Source: Chitinophaga pinensis (lineage in GTDB: Bacteria; Pseudomonadota; Gammaproteobacteria; Burkholderiales; Burkholderiaceae_C). Taken from it: a DNA stretch of 35,515 nucleotides. This document shows positions 11,204-20,618 of the stretch, piece after piece (the stretch's first letter is position 1; each line of letters opens with the position of its first letter). The position numbers were made by a program, and so were the translations under genes. The notes under the pieces were generated by a model that was not told the origin of the DNA, ran no database searches, and saw only the letters and a program-made list of their open reading frames with translations. The stretch lies in contig CALPRQ020000037.1 in NCBI GenBank assembly GCA_943326015.2, positions 1 through 35,515 on the forward strand. The letters are read 5' to 3'.

Positions 11204-11229
11204 AAAAAGCCCAGCTCGAAAGCTGGGCT
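11204..11229 (-). terminator. Intrinsic terminator of tRNA-Thr
   Basis: A perfect 9-bp stem AGCCCAGCT/AGCTGGGCT (11208-11216 with 11221-11229) with a CGAA or TTCG tetraloop ends, on the minus strand, in five T (complement of A 11204-11208). It lies 17 bases after the tRNA 3' end. On the plus strand the hairpin also closes glk but has no T-run. Confidence 0.85.
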
Positions 11230-11245
11230 AAGTCGTTGATTCTAT

Positions 11246-11321
11246 TGGTGCCGGAGAAAGGAATCGAACCCTCGACCTTCTCATTACGAATGAGCTGCTC
11301 TACCGACTGAGCTACACCGGC
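11246..11321 (-). tRNA. tRNA-Thr (anticodon CGT)
   Basis: The reverse complement folds as a full 76-base tRNA with encoded CCA (11246-11248). It has D-arm GCTCAGTCGGTAGAGC, anticodon loop TTCGTAA inside the stem CTCAT/ATGAG, and T-arm with GGTTCGATTCC. The anticodon CGT reads ACG threonine codons. The acceptor stem GCCGGTG pairs with CTCCGGC except for one T-T opposition at the sixth pair. It is flanked by its own -10 box and terminator, so it is an independent transcription unit downstream of fbp. Confidence 0.97.
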
Positions 11322-11354
11322 ACTGGTGTCAGTGTTGCGCTGACACAGTCACAG

Positions 11355-11360
11355 ATTATA
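11355..11360 (-). promoter_or_regulatory. -10 box of the tRNA-Thr promoter
   Basis: The minus strand reads TATAAT here, 34 bases upstream of the tRNA 5' end. No good -35 hexamer is present at 16-18 bases spacing; an A-rich stretch lies there instead. Confidence 0.55.
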
Positions 11361-11415
11361 GCGGCTTTGCGGGCTGTTTTTTGGCGCGGCGCCTGGGCTG
11401 CGTCGCAGTTTCTGC

Positions 11416-12447
11416 TCACTTGGCCGCGTCGGCTTCCAGGTGGTAGGCGGTGACGCGCTCGACCTCGTGCTTCGAGCCCAGTACCACGCTGACGCGCTGG
11501 TGCAGTTCGGTCGGCTGGATGTCCAGGATGCGCTGGCGGCCGTTGGTCGAGGCACCGCCGGCCTGCTCGATCAGCCAGCTCATCGGATTGGCCTCGTACA
11601 TCAGGCGCAGCTTGCCCGGCTTGTTCGGCTCGCGCTTGTCCCAGGGGTACATGAAGACGCCGCCACGGCTCAGGATGCGGTGCACGTCGGCCACCATCGA
11701 GGCGATCCAGCGCATGTTGAAGTCCTTGCCGCGCACGCCTTCCTTGCCGGCCAGGCATTCGTCGACATAGCGCTTGACCGGGCTGTCCCAGTGGCGCATG
11801 TTGCTCATGTTGATCGCGAATTCCCTGGTGTCCTCGGGAATGCGGACCTGGTCGGCGGTCATGATCCAGCTGCCCTGTTCGCGGTCGAGCGTGAACATCA
11901 CGACGCCGTTGCCCACGGTCAGCACCAGCGTGGTCTGTGGACCATAGACGCAGTAGCCGGCTGCAACCTGCTGGCTGCCGGGCTGCAGGAAATCGCTTTC
12001 GGCGACCGGCTCGATCACGTCCGGCTTGTCGTTGGGCTTCTTCAGCACCGAGAAGATGGTGCCGATCGAGACGTTGACGTCGATGTTGCTGCTGCCGTCG
12101 AGCGGGTCGAACATCAGCAGGTATTCGCCTTGCGGATAACGGTTGGGCACCACATGGATGGTTTCCATTTCCTCGGACGCCATCGCCGCCAGGTGACCGC
12201 CCCATTCGTTGGCGTCGATCAGCACCTCGTTGGCGATGATGTCGAGCTTCTTCTGGACTTCGCCCTGGACGTTCTCGCTCTCGGCGCTGCCCATGATTTC
12301 GCCCAAGGCGCCCTTGTTGACCTGGATGGCGATGCGCTTGCAGGCGCGCGCGACGATCTCGATCAGCAGGCGCAGTTCCGATGGGATGCTGCCGTGTTCG
12401 CGTTGCTGTTCGACCAGGTAGCGGGTCAGGGAGATTTGGTTGCTCAT
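11416..12447 (-). CDS. fbp: Fructose-1,6-bisphosphatase class I
   Basis: Fbp hydrolyses fructose-1,6-bisphosphate to fructose-6-phosphate in gluconeogenesis and, in autotrophs, the Calvin cycle. The protein has 343 residues (332 in E. coli). The metal-binding signature [20 protein letters not shown] is present, as are the substrate-binding stretches near the C terminus ([20 protein letters not shown]). The frame runs far upstream in the shadow of pepN. The true start is ATG 12447, preceded on the minus strand by AAGGAAA about 10 bases upstream. It lies 23 bases after the pepN stop and is probably co-transcribed with prfB and pepN. Together with the glg genes it connects gluconeogenic carbon to glycogen, though this link is inference. 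Confidence 0.96.
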   Translation of the reverse strand: MSNQISLTRYLVEQQREHGSIPSELRLLIEIVARACKRIAIQVNKGALGEIMGSAESENVQGEVQKKLDIIANEVLIDANEWGGHLAAMASEEMETIHVVPNRYPQGEYLLMFDPLDGSSNIDVNVSIGTIFSVLKKPNDKPDVIEPVAESDFLQPGSQQVAAGYCVYGPQTTLVLTVGNGVVMFTLDREQGSWIMTADQVRIPEDTREFAINMSNMRHWDSPVKRYVDECLAGKEGVRGKDFNMRWIASMVADVHRILSRGGVFMYPWDKREPNKPGKLRLMYEANPMSWLIEQAGGASTNGRQRILDIQPTELHQRVSVVLGSKHEVERVTAYHLEADAAK

Positions 12448-12470
12448 GTCGGATGGTTTCCTTGTGGGGT

Positions 12471-15134
12471 TCAGTCGGCCAGCGCGCGGGTGATGACTTC
12501 GCGCACGTCGTTGCTGAGTTCGGTCTTGGCGGCGACGCGGGCGATGGCTTCGCGTGCGGCGCTGCGGCAGGGTTCGGCCAGCTTCTTCCAGCGGTCGAGT
12601 GCGCGCGCCAGGCGGGCAGCGACCTGCGGGTTGAAGGCGTCGATCTCGATCACGCGCTCGCTCCAGAACCGGTAGCCGGCCGCGTCGGGGCGGTGGAAGG
12701 CGCCCGGGTTGGCGTTGCAGTAGCTGAAGATCAGGCTGCGCGCGCGGTTCGGGTTGCGCAGGTGGAAGTCGGGGTGGTTCAGCAGCTGCTTGACCAGCGG
12801 CAGGATGTTGCCGCCGCGGTCGCAGGCGCCAGCCTGCAGCGCGAACCACTTGTCGAGCACCAGCTCCTCGCCCTTGAACAGCGCGTGGAAGCGCTCCAGC
12901 GCCTGCGCGGCCAGCGCGTGACCGCTGCCGACCAGCGCGGACAGCGCATTGAAGCGGTCGGTCATGTTGCCGGCATCCTTGAAGCGCTGCAGCGCCTTGC
13001 CGGGCCAGACCGGGTTGCCGTTGTCGCGCGCGGCCAGACACAGCATGGTCAGCGCCAGGCCGGCCAGGGCGCGCCGGCCGCTCGAGACCGGGTCGGGGCG
13101 GAAGGCGCCGTTGTCCTGGTTGGTCTCGAAGGCCTGGACCCAGTCGTCGTGCAGCGCGTGGGCGAGCTGCTCGCGCATGGCCTCGCGCACCGTGTGGATG
13201 CGCTGCGGGTCGACTTCGGCCAGCTGCTCGGCGATATAGGTTTCGCCCGGCAGCGTGAGCACCAGTTCCTTGAAGGCGGCATCGAGCGCCGGTGCGCGCA
13301 GGATGGCGCGCATCGCGTCGAGGTAGGCCGCGTCCAGCGGCTGGTGCATGGCGTCTTGCGACTGCACGGCGGCGAGCGCGCGGCGCAGCGCCAGGCGTTG
13401 GCCGGCTTCCCAGCGGTTGAACGGGTCGCTGTCATGGGCCAGCAGCGTCAGCAGTTGCGCGTCGCTGTAGTCGTATTCGAGCACGACCGGCGCGCTAAAA
13501 GCCCGCAGGATCGACGGCACCGGCTCGGCGTCCACGCCTTCGAAAACGACGGTCTGGCTGGTTTCGCTCAGCACCACGGTGTGCGCGCTGCCTTCGATCT
13601 CGCGGCCCTGCGCGTCGAGCAGGCCCAGCGCGACCGGAATCACGAAGGCTTCCTTGGCTGACTGGCCGGGGGTGGCGGGGCAGCTCTGGCCCAGCGTCAG
13701 GGTGTAGCGATGGACCTCGGCGTCGTACTGACCGCTGGCGTGCAGGCGCGGCGTGCCGGCCTGCGCGTACCAGCGCTTGAACTGCGGCAGCAGGCGCGCG
13801 AGCTCGCTGTCGGGGTTGGCGTCGGCGATGGCCTGCGCGAAATCGTCGCAGGTCACGGCCTGGCCGTCGTGACGCTCGAAGTACAGCTTCATGCCGCGCG
13901 CGAAGCCCTCGCGGCCGACCAGGGTCTGCTGCATGCGCACGACCTCGGCGCCCTTCTCGTAGATCGTGACGGTGTAGAAGTTGTTGATCTCGGCGTACTG
14001 GTCGGGGCGCACCGGGTGCGCCATCGGGCCGGCGTCCTCGGGGAACTGGGCCGTACGCAGCACACGCACGTCCTCGATCCGCTTGACGGCGCGGGCCGAC
14101 GCGCTGCCGGCCATGTCCATGCTGAATTCCTGATCGCGAAAGACCGTCAGGCCTTCCTTCAGGCTGAGCTGGAACCAGTCACGGCAGGTGACGCGGTTGC
14201 CGGTCCAGTTGTGGAAGTACTCGTGGCCCACCACCGATTCGATGCCGGCGTAGTCGGTATCGGTCGCGGTGGCCGGATTGGCCAGCACGTACTTGGTGTT
14301 GAAGATGTTGAGGCCCTTGTTCTCCATCGCGCCCATGTTGAAGTCGCTGGTGGCGACGATCATGAAGCGCTCCAGGTCGAGCGGCAGGCCGAAGCGCGCT
14401 TCGTCCCAGGCGATGCTGGCCATCAGCGAGTTCATCGCGTGCTCGGTCTTGTCGAGGTCGCCGGGGCGCACATAGACCTGCAGCAGATGCTCGCCGCCGC
14501 TGCGGCTGGTGATGCGCTGCTCGCGCGACACCAGCTGGCCGGCCACCAGCGCGAACAGGTAGCAGGGCTTCTTGTGCGGGTCGACCCATTTCGCGTAGTG
14601 GCGGCCGTCTTCCAGCTTGCCCTGTTCGACCAGGTTGCCGTTGGACAGCAGCACCGGGTACGCAGCCTGGTCGGCGCGCAGCGTCACGCTATAGCTGGCC
14701 ATCACGTCCGGACGGTCCAGGAAGTAGGTGATGCGGCGGAAGCCCTCGGCCTCGCACTGCGTGAAGAAGGTGCCCTGGCTGACATACAGGCCCATCAGCT
14801 TGCTGTTCCTGGCCGGGGCGCAGGTGGTGAAGATCTCGATCTCGAAGGGTTCCTCGCCCTCGGGCAGCTTCTCCAGCACCAGCTGCTTGCCGTCCATCTT
14901 GAAGCTGCTGCCTTCGCCGTTGACGAGCACGCGCGCCAGGTTGAGTTCCTCGCCGTCCAGCCGCAGCGGTTGGGCCGCCACCGCCGGGTTGCGCCGCAGC
15001 CGCATCTTGTTGAGGACGCGGGTCTTGGCCGGGTCGAGGTCGAAGCACAGCTCGACCGTATCGACGAAGTAGGCCGGAGCGGCGTAGTCTTCGCGCTTCA
15101 CCACCGGGGTGTTGCCTTCACGCAGTGAGGTCAT
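12471..15134 (-). CDS. pepN: Aminopeptidase N (M1 family, E. coli PepN type)
   Basis: PepN is a cytosolic zinc aminopeptidase with broad specificity for N-terminal residues. The protein has 887 residues, close to the 870 of E. coli PepN. The exopeptidase motif GAMEN is at residues 268-272. The zinc site HEYFH (His304, Glu305, His308) is followed by the third ligand Glu327 in LKEGLT, giving the normal HEXXH-X18-E spacing. The C-terminal helical domain is complete and no signal peptide is present. The start ATG at 15134 lies 3 bases after the prfB stop and fbp follows 23 bases downstream, so the three genes very likely share an mRNA. Confidence 0.96.
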   Translation of the reverse strand: MTSLREGNTPVVKREDYAAPAYFVDTVELCFDLDPAKTRVLNKMRLRRNPAVAAQPLRLDGEELNLARVLVNGEGSSFKMDGKQLVLEKLPEGEEPFEIEIFTTCAPARNSKLMGLYVSQGTFFTQCEAEGFRRITYFLDRPDVMASYSVTLRADQAAYPVLLSNGNLVEQGKLEDGRHYAKWVDPHKKPCYLFALVAGQLVSREQRITSRSGGEHLLQVYVRPGDLDKTEHAMNSLMASIAWDEARFGLPLDLERFMIVATSDFNMGAMENKGLNIFNTKYVLANPATATDTDYAGIESVVGHEYFHNWTGNRVTCRDWFQLSLKEGLTVFRDQEFSMDMAGSASARAVKRIEDVRVLRTAQFPEDAGPMAHPVRPDQYAEINNFYTVTIYEKGAEVVRMQQTLVGREGFARGMKLYFERHDGQAVTCDDFAQAIADANPDSELARLLPQFKRWYAQAGTPRLHASGQYDAEVHRYTLTLGQSCPATPGQSAKEAFVIPVALGLLDAQGREIEGSAHTVVLSETSQTVVFEGVDAEPVPSILRAFSAPVVLEYDYSDAQLLTLLAHDSDPFNRWEAGQRLALRRALAAVQSQDAMHQPLDAAYLDAMRAILRAPALDAAFKELVLTLPGETYIAEQLAEVDPQRIHTVREAMREQLAHALHDDWVQAFETNQDNGAFRPDPVSSGRRALAGLALTMLCLAARDNGNPVWPGKALQRFKDAGNMTDRFNALSALVGSGHALAAQALERFHALFKGEELVLDKWFALQAGACDRGGNILPLVKQLLNHPDFHLRNPNRARSLIFSYCNANPGAFHRPDAAGYRFWSERVIEIDAFNPQVAARLARALDRWKKLAEPCRSAAREAIARVAAKTELSNDVREVITRALAD

Positions 15135-15137
15135 GGG

Positions 15138-16242
15138 TCAGACGCCTTGTTTCAGAGAAGCTTCGATGAATGCGTCCAGGTCGCCGTCGAGCACCTTCTG
15201 GGTGGCCGAGATTTCGACGTTGGTGCGCAGGTCCTTGATGCGGCTGTTGTCCAGCACATAGCTGCGGATCTGGTGACCCCAGCCCACGTCGGTCTTGGTG
15301 TCCTCAAGCTTTTGCTGCTCTTCCATGCGCTTGCGCATCTCGTAGTCGTACAGCTTGGAGCGCAGCCGGCCCCAGGCCAGGTCGCGGTTGCTGTGCTGGC
15401 TGCGGCTGTCCTGCGACTGCACCACGATGCCGGTCGGGATGTGGGTCAGGCGCACCGCCGAGTCGGTCTTGTTGATGTGCTGGCCGCCGGCGCCGGAGGC
15501 GCGGTAGGTGTCGATGCGCACATCGGCCGGGTTGATGTTGATCTCGACCGAGTCGTCGATCTCGGGGTAGACGAACACCGAGGCGAACGAGGTGTGGCGC
15601 CCGCCCGAGCTGTCGAAGGGCGACTTGCGCACCAGGCGGTGCACGCCGGTCTCGGTGCGCAGCAGGCCGTAGGCGTACTCGCCTTCGAGCTTGATGGTGG
15701 CGCTCTTGATGCCGGCGGTGTCGCCGTCGGCCAGGTCCTCGACCGTCACCTTGAAGCCCTTGCGCTCGCCGTAGCGGGTGTACTGGCGCAGCAGCATGCT
15801 GGCCCAGTCGCAGGCCTCGGTGCCGCCGGCGCCGGCCTGGATGTCGAGGAAGCAGTTGAGCGGGTCGGCCTCCTGGTTGAACATGCGGCGGAATTCGAGC
15901 TTCTCGACTTCGGCGGCCAGCTTGCCGGCTTCACCCTCGATGGCTTCGAGGCCATCGTCGTCACCTTCTTCCTTGGACATCTCGAACAGTTCGCCGTTGT
16001 CGGCGAGTTCGCCCGTCAGGCGGTCGAGCACGATCACGACGTCTTCGAGCGACTTCTTTTCCTTGCCCAGGTCCTGGGCCCGCTTGGGGTTGTTCCAGAC
16101 GGCGGGGTCTTCGAGTGCGCTGTTGACTTCGGTCAGCTTCAGGGCTTTGTGATCGTAGTCAAAGATACCCCCGTAGCTCGATCACGCGCGAGCTCAGGTC
16201 GGCGAGGCGGGCGGAGATGGCGTTGAGGCGTTCGGCTTCCAT
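15138..16242 (-). CDS. prfB: Peptide chain release factor 2, with programmed +1 frameshift
   Basis: RF2 reads UGA and UAA stop codons and triggers peptide release. The gene is split: a first frame of 27 codons from ATG 16242 ends at an in-frame TGA (16161-16159), and the main frame continues from GAC at 16160. A +1 slip at CTT gives a 367-residue protein (365 in E. coli). The stop-recognition tripeptide SPF falls at residues 207-209 and the peptidyl-transferase GGQ at 252-254, each two positions from E. coli. Residue 248 is alanine, the high-activity form at the site where E. coli K-12 carries threonine. An unshifted reading from ATG 16037 would lack the N-terminal domain and should not be annotated as the gene. 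Confidence 0.96.
16159..16172 (-). promoter_or_regulatory. prfB autoregulatory frameshift site
   Basis: On the minus strand GGGGGTATCTTTGA combines an internal Shine-Dalgarno-like G-run (16172-16168), the slippery codon CTT (16164-16162) and the stop TGA (16161-16159), with C as the next base. This is the arrangement known from E. coli prfB: when RF2 is scarce the ribosome pauses at UGA and slips +1 to TTT, restoring RF2 synthesis. Confidence 0.95.
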
Positions 16243-16325
16243 GATCTTGAATCTCTTTGTAATCTGTCAAAGCAGGCGATTTTCTCACGCCCGGGGAATT
16301 TGCGAGTGCGCGGCCGCGCAAGGTT

Positions 16326-17213
16326 TCAGGCGGAGGGGGCGGGCTGGAAGCGCCACTGCGCCAGCAGCATGGCCGCCAGCAGCAGCAAGGCCCCACCCCA
16401 GCCGCGCAGGCCGATCTGCTCGTTCAGCATGATCCAGCCGCCCAGCGCCGAGAACAGACCCTCGCTGCTGTAGATCACGGCCGCGTGCGAGGCGACCGCG
16501 TCGCGCTGTGCGATGGCCTGCAGCGTGTAGGCGACGCCGATCGAAAGCACGCCGCCCCAGGCGATCGCACCGGCGGCCTGTTGCAGCCCGGCCAGGGTGA
16601 TGCTTTCCTGTGCCAGCGCGACCGCCAGCGAGAGCAGACCCGCGACCAGGTACTGCAGCACCGACAGCCGCAGCGGGTCATGGCGCCTGGCCAGCCGGCC
16701 CACCAGCAGCACATGCACGGCCCACAGCAGGGCGCCGCCGAGCTGCAGCCAGTCGCCGGCGGCGATGCCGGCGCCGGGCTTGACGCTCAGGAAGTAGAGG
16801 CCGGCTGTCGCCAGCGCGACCGCGATCCAGGCCTGGCGCGTCACATGCTGGCCGCCCAGGCGCAGCAGTACCGGCACCAGCACGACATAGAGCCCGGTGA
16901 TGAAGCCCGCGTTGCTGACCGAGGTGCCGAGCAGGCCGACCTGCTGCAGGTTGATGGCCGAGAACAGCACCAGGCCCAGCAGCAGGCCCGCGCCCCACAG
17001 GCTACGGCTGGGATGCACCGGGATGGAGCTGAACGGCCCGCCGCGCCAGCTCCAGAGCGGCGCGATCATCAGCACGCCGATCAGCATCCGGCTGCCGGTG
17101 TAGCTGAACGGACCGACGCTGTCCATGCCCAGCTGCTGGGCGACGAAGGTGCTGCCCCAGATGGCGGCAGTCAGCAGCATCAGCAGGTCGGTTTTGAGGT
17201 TGGAATGTTGCAT
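16326..17213 (-). CDS. EamA/DMT-superfamily transporter
   Basis: This 295-residue inner-membrane protein has about ten hydrophobic segments arranged as two repeated five-helix halves, the layout of the drug/metabolite transporter superfamily with two EamA domains. The first half begins LLMLLTAAIWGSTFVAQQLG, with the WGSTF motif typical of the family. The second half (after about residue 145) begins with a similar ALLWAVHVLLVG stretch. The substrate cannot be inferred. A GTG three codons upstream (17222) is possible, but ATG 17213 fits the family. It lies 45 bases after the alpha/beta hydrolase gene on the same strand and 83 bases before prfB; that gap holds a 14-bp GC palindrome (16307-16320) and no clear terminator. 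Confidence 0.85.
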   Translation of the reverse strand: MQHSNLKTDLLMLLTAAIWGSTFVAQQLGMDSVGPFSYTGSRMLIGVLMIAPLWSWRGGPFSSIPVHPSRSLWGAGLLLGLVLFSAINLQQVGLLGTSVSNAGFITGLYVVLVPVLLRLGGQHVTRQAWIAVALATAGLYFLSVKPGAGIAAGDWLQLGGALLWAVHVLLVGRLARRHDPLRLSVLQYLVAGLLSLAVALAQESITLAGLQQAAGAIAWGGVLSIGVAYTLQAIAQRDAVASHAAVIYSSEGLFSALGGWIMLNEQIGLRGWGGALLLLAAMLLAQWRFQPAPSA

Positions 17214-17258
17214 GCTACGCACCCGCCGAGTTGCGGTGGCGGGTGACCAGGGTCGGTT

Positions 17259-18215
17259 TCAGTTCAGGAATTCTTCGATCAGCGCCGCCACGGCAGCCGG
17301 CTGGTCGTGGTGCAGCATGTGGCCGGCGTCCTCGACCCGCGCGCGGCGGCAGTCGGGCACGGCGGCAAGCCGCTGGTGGAATTCTTCCAGCCGGTATTCG
17401 CCGCGCTTGAACCAGCGCCCCAGGCTGTCGTCCGAGGCTTCGACCATCAGCGTCGGTGCCTGGATGAAGCGCCAGATCGCCTGCACCTCGTCGGCGTGGT
17501 AGAGCTGGGGGTTGACCACCTTGTGGGCTGCATCGCCCAGCAGCTGCCAGCGACCTTCGCCGTCCTGCGCCGACCAGTGCTGCGCCAGCCAGCGCGCCTT
17601 GGCGGGATCGAGCCGCGGGTTGGTCTTGATCAGGCGCTGCGCCACGCCTTCGGGATCGTCGTAGCGCGGCATGGCGAGCTCGCCGCGTTCCAGCGCCTTG
17701 AGCTGGTCGATCCATTGGCCATAGCGGCCAGCCGCCTGTGCCGGCCGGGTGGCGGGCAGGCCGAAGCCCTCCAGGTTGACCAGGCGGCGCACCCGCTGGG
17801 GCCGCACGCCGGCATAGACCATCACCACGTTGCCGCCCATGCTGTGGCCGACCAGGTCGATGGCCTCGCCGCTGCCGCGGCCGAGCTCGGCGTCGAGCGC
17901 ATCGAGCAGGAAGTCGAGGTCGGCCAGGTACTCGGCCGGTGACAGGTAGTGGTCGGCCGGGCCGTAGTCGGCGACTTCCGGTCCGGCTGTCAGCGCGCGC
18001 GTGAGGCCAAAGCCGCGCCAGTCGGGCGCAATGATGAAGCGGTCATGCCGCAGCGCGTCGACGACGAACTGGAACGAGGCCGAGACGTCCATCCAGCCAT
18101 GCACCAGCACCAGTGGCACGGTGCCCGGGCGGTACTCGCCCCAGCTGCGCACATGGTAGCGCTGCTGACGGATGTTGATGAACTGGCTGCGGGAAGGACG
18201 GATGGCCTGATACAT
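17259..18215 (-). CDS. Alpha/beta hydrolase
   Basis: This 318-residue cytosolic protein has an alpha/beta-hydrolase fold. The oxyanion-region HGW is at residues 39-41, the nucleophile elbow GHSMGG has Ser125, and the catalytic histidine is probably His299 in GHMLHH. The acid residue is likely an aspartate in EASDDS. A cap region lies between about residues 145 and 250. No substrate can be assigned; close relatives are annotated generally as hydrolases, including epoxide hydrolase- and lipase-like enzymes. The frame continues upstream as an antisense shadow of the divergent aldo/keto reductase gene, so ATG 18215 is taken as start. It may be co-transcribed with the EamA transporter gene 45 bases downstream. 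Confidence 0.82.
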   Translation of the reverse strand: MYQAIRPSRSQFINIRQQRYHVRSWGEYRPGTVPLVLVHGWMDVSASFQFVVDALRHDRFIIAPDWRGFGLTRALTAGPEVADYGPADHYLSPAEYLADLDFLLDALDAELGRGSGEAIDLVGHSMGGNVVMVYAGVRPQRVRRLVNLEGFGLPATRPAQAAGRYGQWIDQLKALERGELAMPRYDDPEGVAQRLIKTNPRLDPAKARWLAQHWSAQDGEGRWQLLGDAAHKVVNPQLYHADEVQAIWRFIQAPTLMVEASDDSLGRWFKRGEYRLEEFHQRLAAVPDCRRARVEDAGHMLHHDQPAAVAALIEEFLN

Positions 18216-18299
18216 GCAACCGATTATTACGGCTGTCGCGGCGTCTGCCGTTCCGGCACCGTGACAAAATCGGCCTGGAACGGATTGGAGAACACCACC

Positions 18300-19361
18300 A
18301 TGAACCTGATTCCACTGGGCACGAGCGAGCTGCGCGTGACCCCGATCTGCCTGGGCAGCATGACCTTCGGCGAGCAGGTCGGCCAGGCGGACAGCCACGC
18401 CATCCTGGACCGCGCGCTCGAGCGCGGCATCAACTTCATCGACACCGCCGAGATGTATGCGGTGCCGGCGCGCGCCGAGACCTGTGGCGCGACCGAGACC
18501 ATCGTCGGCCACTGGCTGGCCAACCGTCCCGGCGCACGCGAAAAGATCGTGCTCGCGACCAAGGTCGCCGGCCCTTCGCGCGGCATGCCCTGGATCCGCG
18601 GCGAGCAGTCCGGCCTGACGCGGGCCGAGATCTTGGCCGCCTGCGACGGCAGCCTGCGCCGGCTGCAGACCGACGTGATCGACCTGTACCAGATCCACTG
18701 GCCGGCGCGATCAGTGCCGGCCTTCGGCAAGATCTACTACGACCCGGCCGAGGAAAAGCCCTGTGCCAGCATCCACGAGCAGCTCGAAGCGCTGGCCGAG
18801 CTGGTCCGTGCTGGCAAGGTGCGCGCGATCGGCCTCTCGAACGAGACACCCTACGGCGTGCACGAGTTCGTCCGCCTGGCCGAACAATACGGTCTGCCCC
18901 GCGTGGCCACGGTGCAGAACCCTTATTGCCTGATCAACCGAACGGTCGAGAACGGGCTCGACGAGACCCTGCACCGCCTGGGTGTGTCGTTGCTGGCTTA
19001 TTCGCCGCTGGGCTTCGGCCTGCTGACAGGCAAGTACGACGCGAGCGGCTTCGAGCTGGCCGGTGCTCCTGCCGGCCGCATGTCACTGTACGATTCGATG
19101 CGCAAGCAGCGCTGGGGCCGGGCTGATTCTCTGGCTGCGGCGCGGCGCTACAACGCACTGGCGCGCGAGCATGGCCTCACTCCGACCCAGCTGGCGCTGG
19201 CCTTCTGTTACACCAAGTGGCAGGTCGCCAGCACCATCATCGGCGTGACCACCTTGGCGCAGCTTGACGAATGCCTCGACGCCTGGGGCACCACCTTGTC
19301 GCCTGAGCTGCTGCAGGCGATCGACCAGATCCGCTGGGAGCAGCGCGATCCCGCGGCCTGA
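18300..19361 (+). CDS. tas: Aldo/keto reductase, Tas-like
   Basis: This 353-residue NADP(H)-dependent aldo/keto reductase closely follows E. coli Tas (346 residues) in its motifs, including GSMTFGEQ, AEMYAVPARAET and QIHWP. The catalytic tetrad is visible as Asp48, Tyr53, Lys88 and His133. C-terminal cofactor-binding segments (SPLGFGLLTGKY and TIIGVTTLAQLDE) are intact. The physiological substrate of Tas is not known. GGAG at 18287-18290 lies 9 bases before ATG 18300. The gene is divergent from the alpha/beta hydrolase, with 84 bases between them that hold no strong promoter I can identify. plsY follows after 31 bases and could be read from the same transcript. Confidence 0.88.
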   Translation: MNLIPLGTSELRVTPICLGSMTFGEQVGQADSHAILDRALERGINFIDTAEMYAVPARAETCGATETIVGHWLANRPGAREKIVLATKVAGPSRGMPWIRGEQSGLTRAEILAACDGSLRRLQTDVIDLYQIHWPARSVPAFGKIYYDPAEEKPCASIHEQLEALAELVRAGKVRAIGLSNETPYGVHEFVRLAEQYGLPRVATVQNPYCLINRTVENGLDETLHRLGVSLLAYSPLGFGLLTGKYDASGFELAGAPAGRMSLYDSMRKQRWGRADSLAAARRYNALAREHGLTPTQLALAFCYTKWQVASTIIGVTTLAQLDECLDAWGTTLSPELLQAIDQIRWEQRDPAA

Positions 19362-19392
19362 GTCCCGCCTACCCACCCTTTCCGGATAAAGC

Positions 19393-20025
19393 ATGTTTGA
19401 TTTGACTACCCTGGCCGTCGTCGTGGCCGCCTACCTGATCGGCTCGCTCTCCTTCGCCGTGATCGTCAGCCGCGTCATGGGCCTGAACGACCCGCGCAGC
19501 TACGGCAGCAAGAACCCCGGCGCGACCAATGTGCTGCGCTCGGGCAGCAAGAAGGCGGCGATCGCGACGCTGCTGCTCGACGGCGCCAAGGGCTGGCTGC
19601 CGGTCTGGCTGGTGGCGCACTGGGGCTCGGCCTGGGGCCTGGGCGACGGCACGCTGGCGCTGGTTGGCATGGCGGCCTTCCTGGGTCACCTGTTCCCGGT
19701 CTTCTTCCGCTTCCAGGGCGGCAAGGGCGTCGCGACCGCCGCCGGCGTGCTGCTCGGCTTCGAGCCTTTGCTGGGCCTGGCCACATTGGGCAGCTGGCTG
19801 TTCGTGGCGCTGGTGCTGCGCTATTCCTCGCTGGCGGCCGTCGTCGCGGCGCTGTTCGCGCCTGGCTTCTATGTGCTGGTCAGCGGCGAGAGCTGGTCCT
19901 GGTACGGCAGCCCGTCGGTCGCGCTGGCCGTCGCGCTCATGAGCCTGCTGCTGCTGTGGCGCCATCGCGGCAACATCTCGCGCCTGATCGCGGGCCAGGA
20001 AGGCAAGATCGGCAGCAAGAAATGA
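19393..20025 (+). CDS. plsY: Glycerol-3-phosphate acyltransferase PlsY
   Basis: PlsY transfers the acyl group from acyl-phosphate to glycerol-3-phosphate, the first acylation of phospholipid synthesis, in the inner membrane. The 210-residue protein has five or more hydrophobic helices and all three cytoplasmic motifs: the N-terminal GSLSFAVIVSR region, GSKNPGATNVLR (about residues 38-49) and the glycine-rich HLFPVFFRFQGGKGVAT loop (about residues 101-117). Length matches the family (about 200 residues). Its stop TGA (20023-20025) overlaps the ATG of the next gene by 4 bases. The ribosome binding site is weak. Confidence 0.95.
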   Translation: MFDLTTLAVVVAAYLIGSLSFAVIVSRVMGLNDPRSYGSKNPGATNVLRSGSKKAAIATLLLDGAKGWLPVWLVAHWGSAWGLGDGTLALVGMAAFLGHLFPVFFRFQGGKGVATAAGVLLGFEPLLGLATLGSWLFVALVLRYSSLAAVVAALFAPGFYVLVSGESWSWYGSPSVALAVALMSLLLLWRHRGNISRLIAGQEGKIGSKK

Positions 20026-20597
20026 AGTTCTATATGCAACAAGTCAAATTCACCCGACTGGCTGGCTGGGCCGCCTTCTCCGCTGCCATTCTGGCAGGGC
20101 TGCCGGCGCAGGCGCAGCAGGAGACGGCCCGCGTCATCAGCAGCACCCCGGTCATGCATGAGGTGCCCGTGACGCGCCAGGTCTGCCAGGACGAGGCGGT
20201 CACGCGCGGCGGCCAGAAGTCCGGCGCCGGTGCGCTGATGGGCACGATTGCCGGCGGCGCGCTTGGCAACGCGATGGGCAAGGGCAGCGGCAATGCCGCG
20301 GCTACCGCGCTGGGCCTGTTCGGCGGCGCCATCCTGGGCAACAGCATCGAGGGCGAGGCGCCCCCCGAGACCCAGATGGTCAGGCGCTGCTACCCGCAGA
20401 CCGTCTACGAGAGCCGCGTCAGTGCCTACCACGTGGTCTACGAGTTCGGCGGCAAGGAGTACAGCGCCCAGATGCCGAGCGATCCGGGCCAGTACCTGCA
20501 GCTGCAGATCACGCCCATCGTGCCGCGACCGCCCTCGGGCTATGCCCCTGCCGGCTACCCTCAGTCGGGCTATCCCCCGTCGGGCTACCTGCGCTGA
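20022..20597 (+). CDS. Glycine-zipper 2TM-type envelope protein
   Basis: The 191-residue protein starts with a signal peptide (hydrophobic stretch ending near LPAQAQQ), so it is exported. The middle (about residues 65-110) is rich in glycine and alanine, with GAGALMGTIAGGALGNAMG and GLFGGAILGN, the repeated small-residue pattern of glycine-zipper 2TM or 17-kDa surface-antigen domains. The C terminus has short repeats built on SGYP/AGYP and ends in SGYLR. Outer-membrane or periplasmic location is likely; the molecular role of this family is not well defined. ATG 20022 overlaps the plsY stop (ATGA), suggesting translational coupling. A second start at 20034 would also leave a signal peptide and cannot be excluded. 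Confidence 0.82.
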   Translation: MKFYMQQVKFTRLAGWAAFSAAILAGLPAQAQQETARVISSTPVMHEVPVTRQVCQDEAVTRGGQKSGAGALMGTIAGGALGNAMGKGSGNAAATALGLFGGAILGNSIEGEAPPETQMVRRCYPQTVYESRVSAYHVVYEFGGKEYSAQMPSDPGQYLQLQITPIVPRPPSGYAPAGYPQSGYPPSGYLR

Positions 20598-20618
20598 TCA
20601 GCGGGCCTGATCTTGTGC

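Noticed and set aside
16250-16280. TTGACA on the minus strand just upstream of prfB as a -35 box
   Set aside because: At 17 bases spacing the -10 position would run into the start codon and shows no TATAAT-like sequence, so it cannot drive prfB from this place.
16138-16396. A separate small gene on the minus strand across the prfB start
   Set aside because: It is the shadow frame of the prfB leader and EamA end, without domain or ribosome binding site. The region is explained by the prfB 27-codon leader and frameshift.
20538-20595. Short repeats at the end of the glycine-zipper gene as a CRISPR-like or VNTR array
   Set aside because: The units are coding GYP-type peptide repeats of few copies and uneven sequence; there is no spacer structure.
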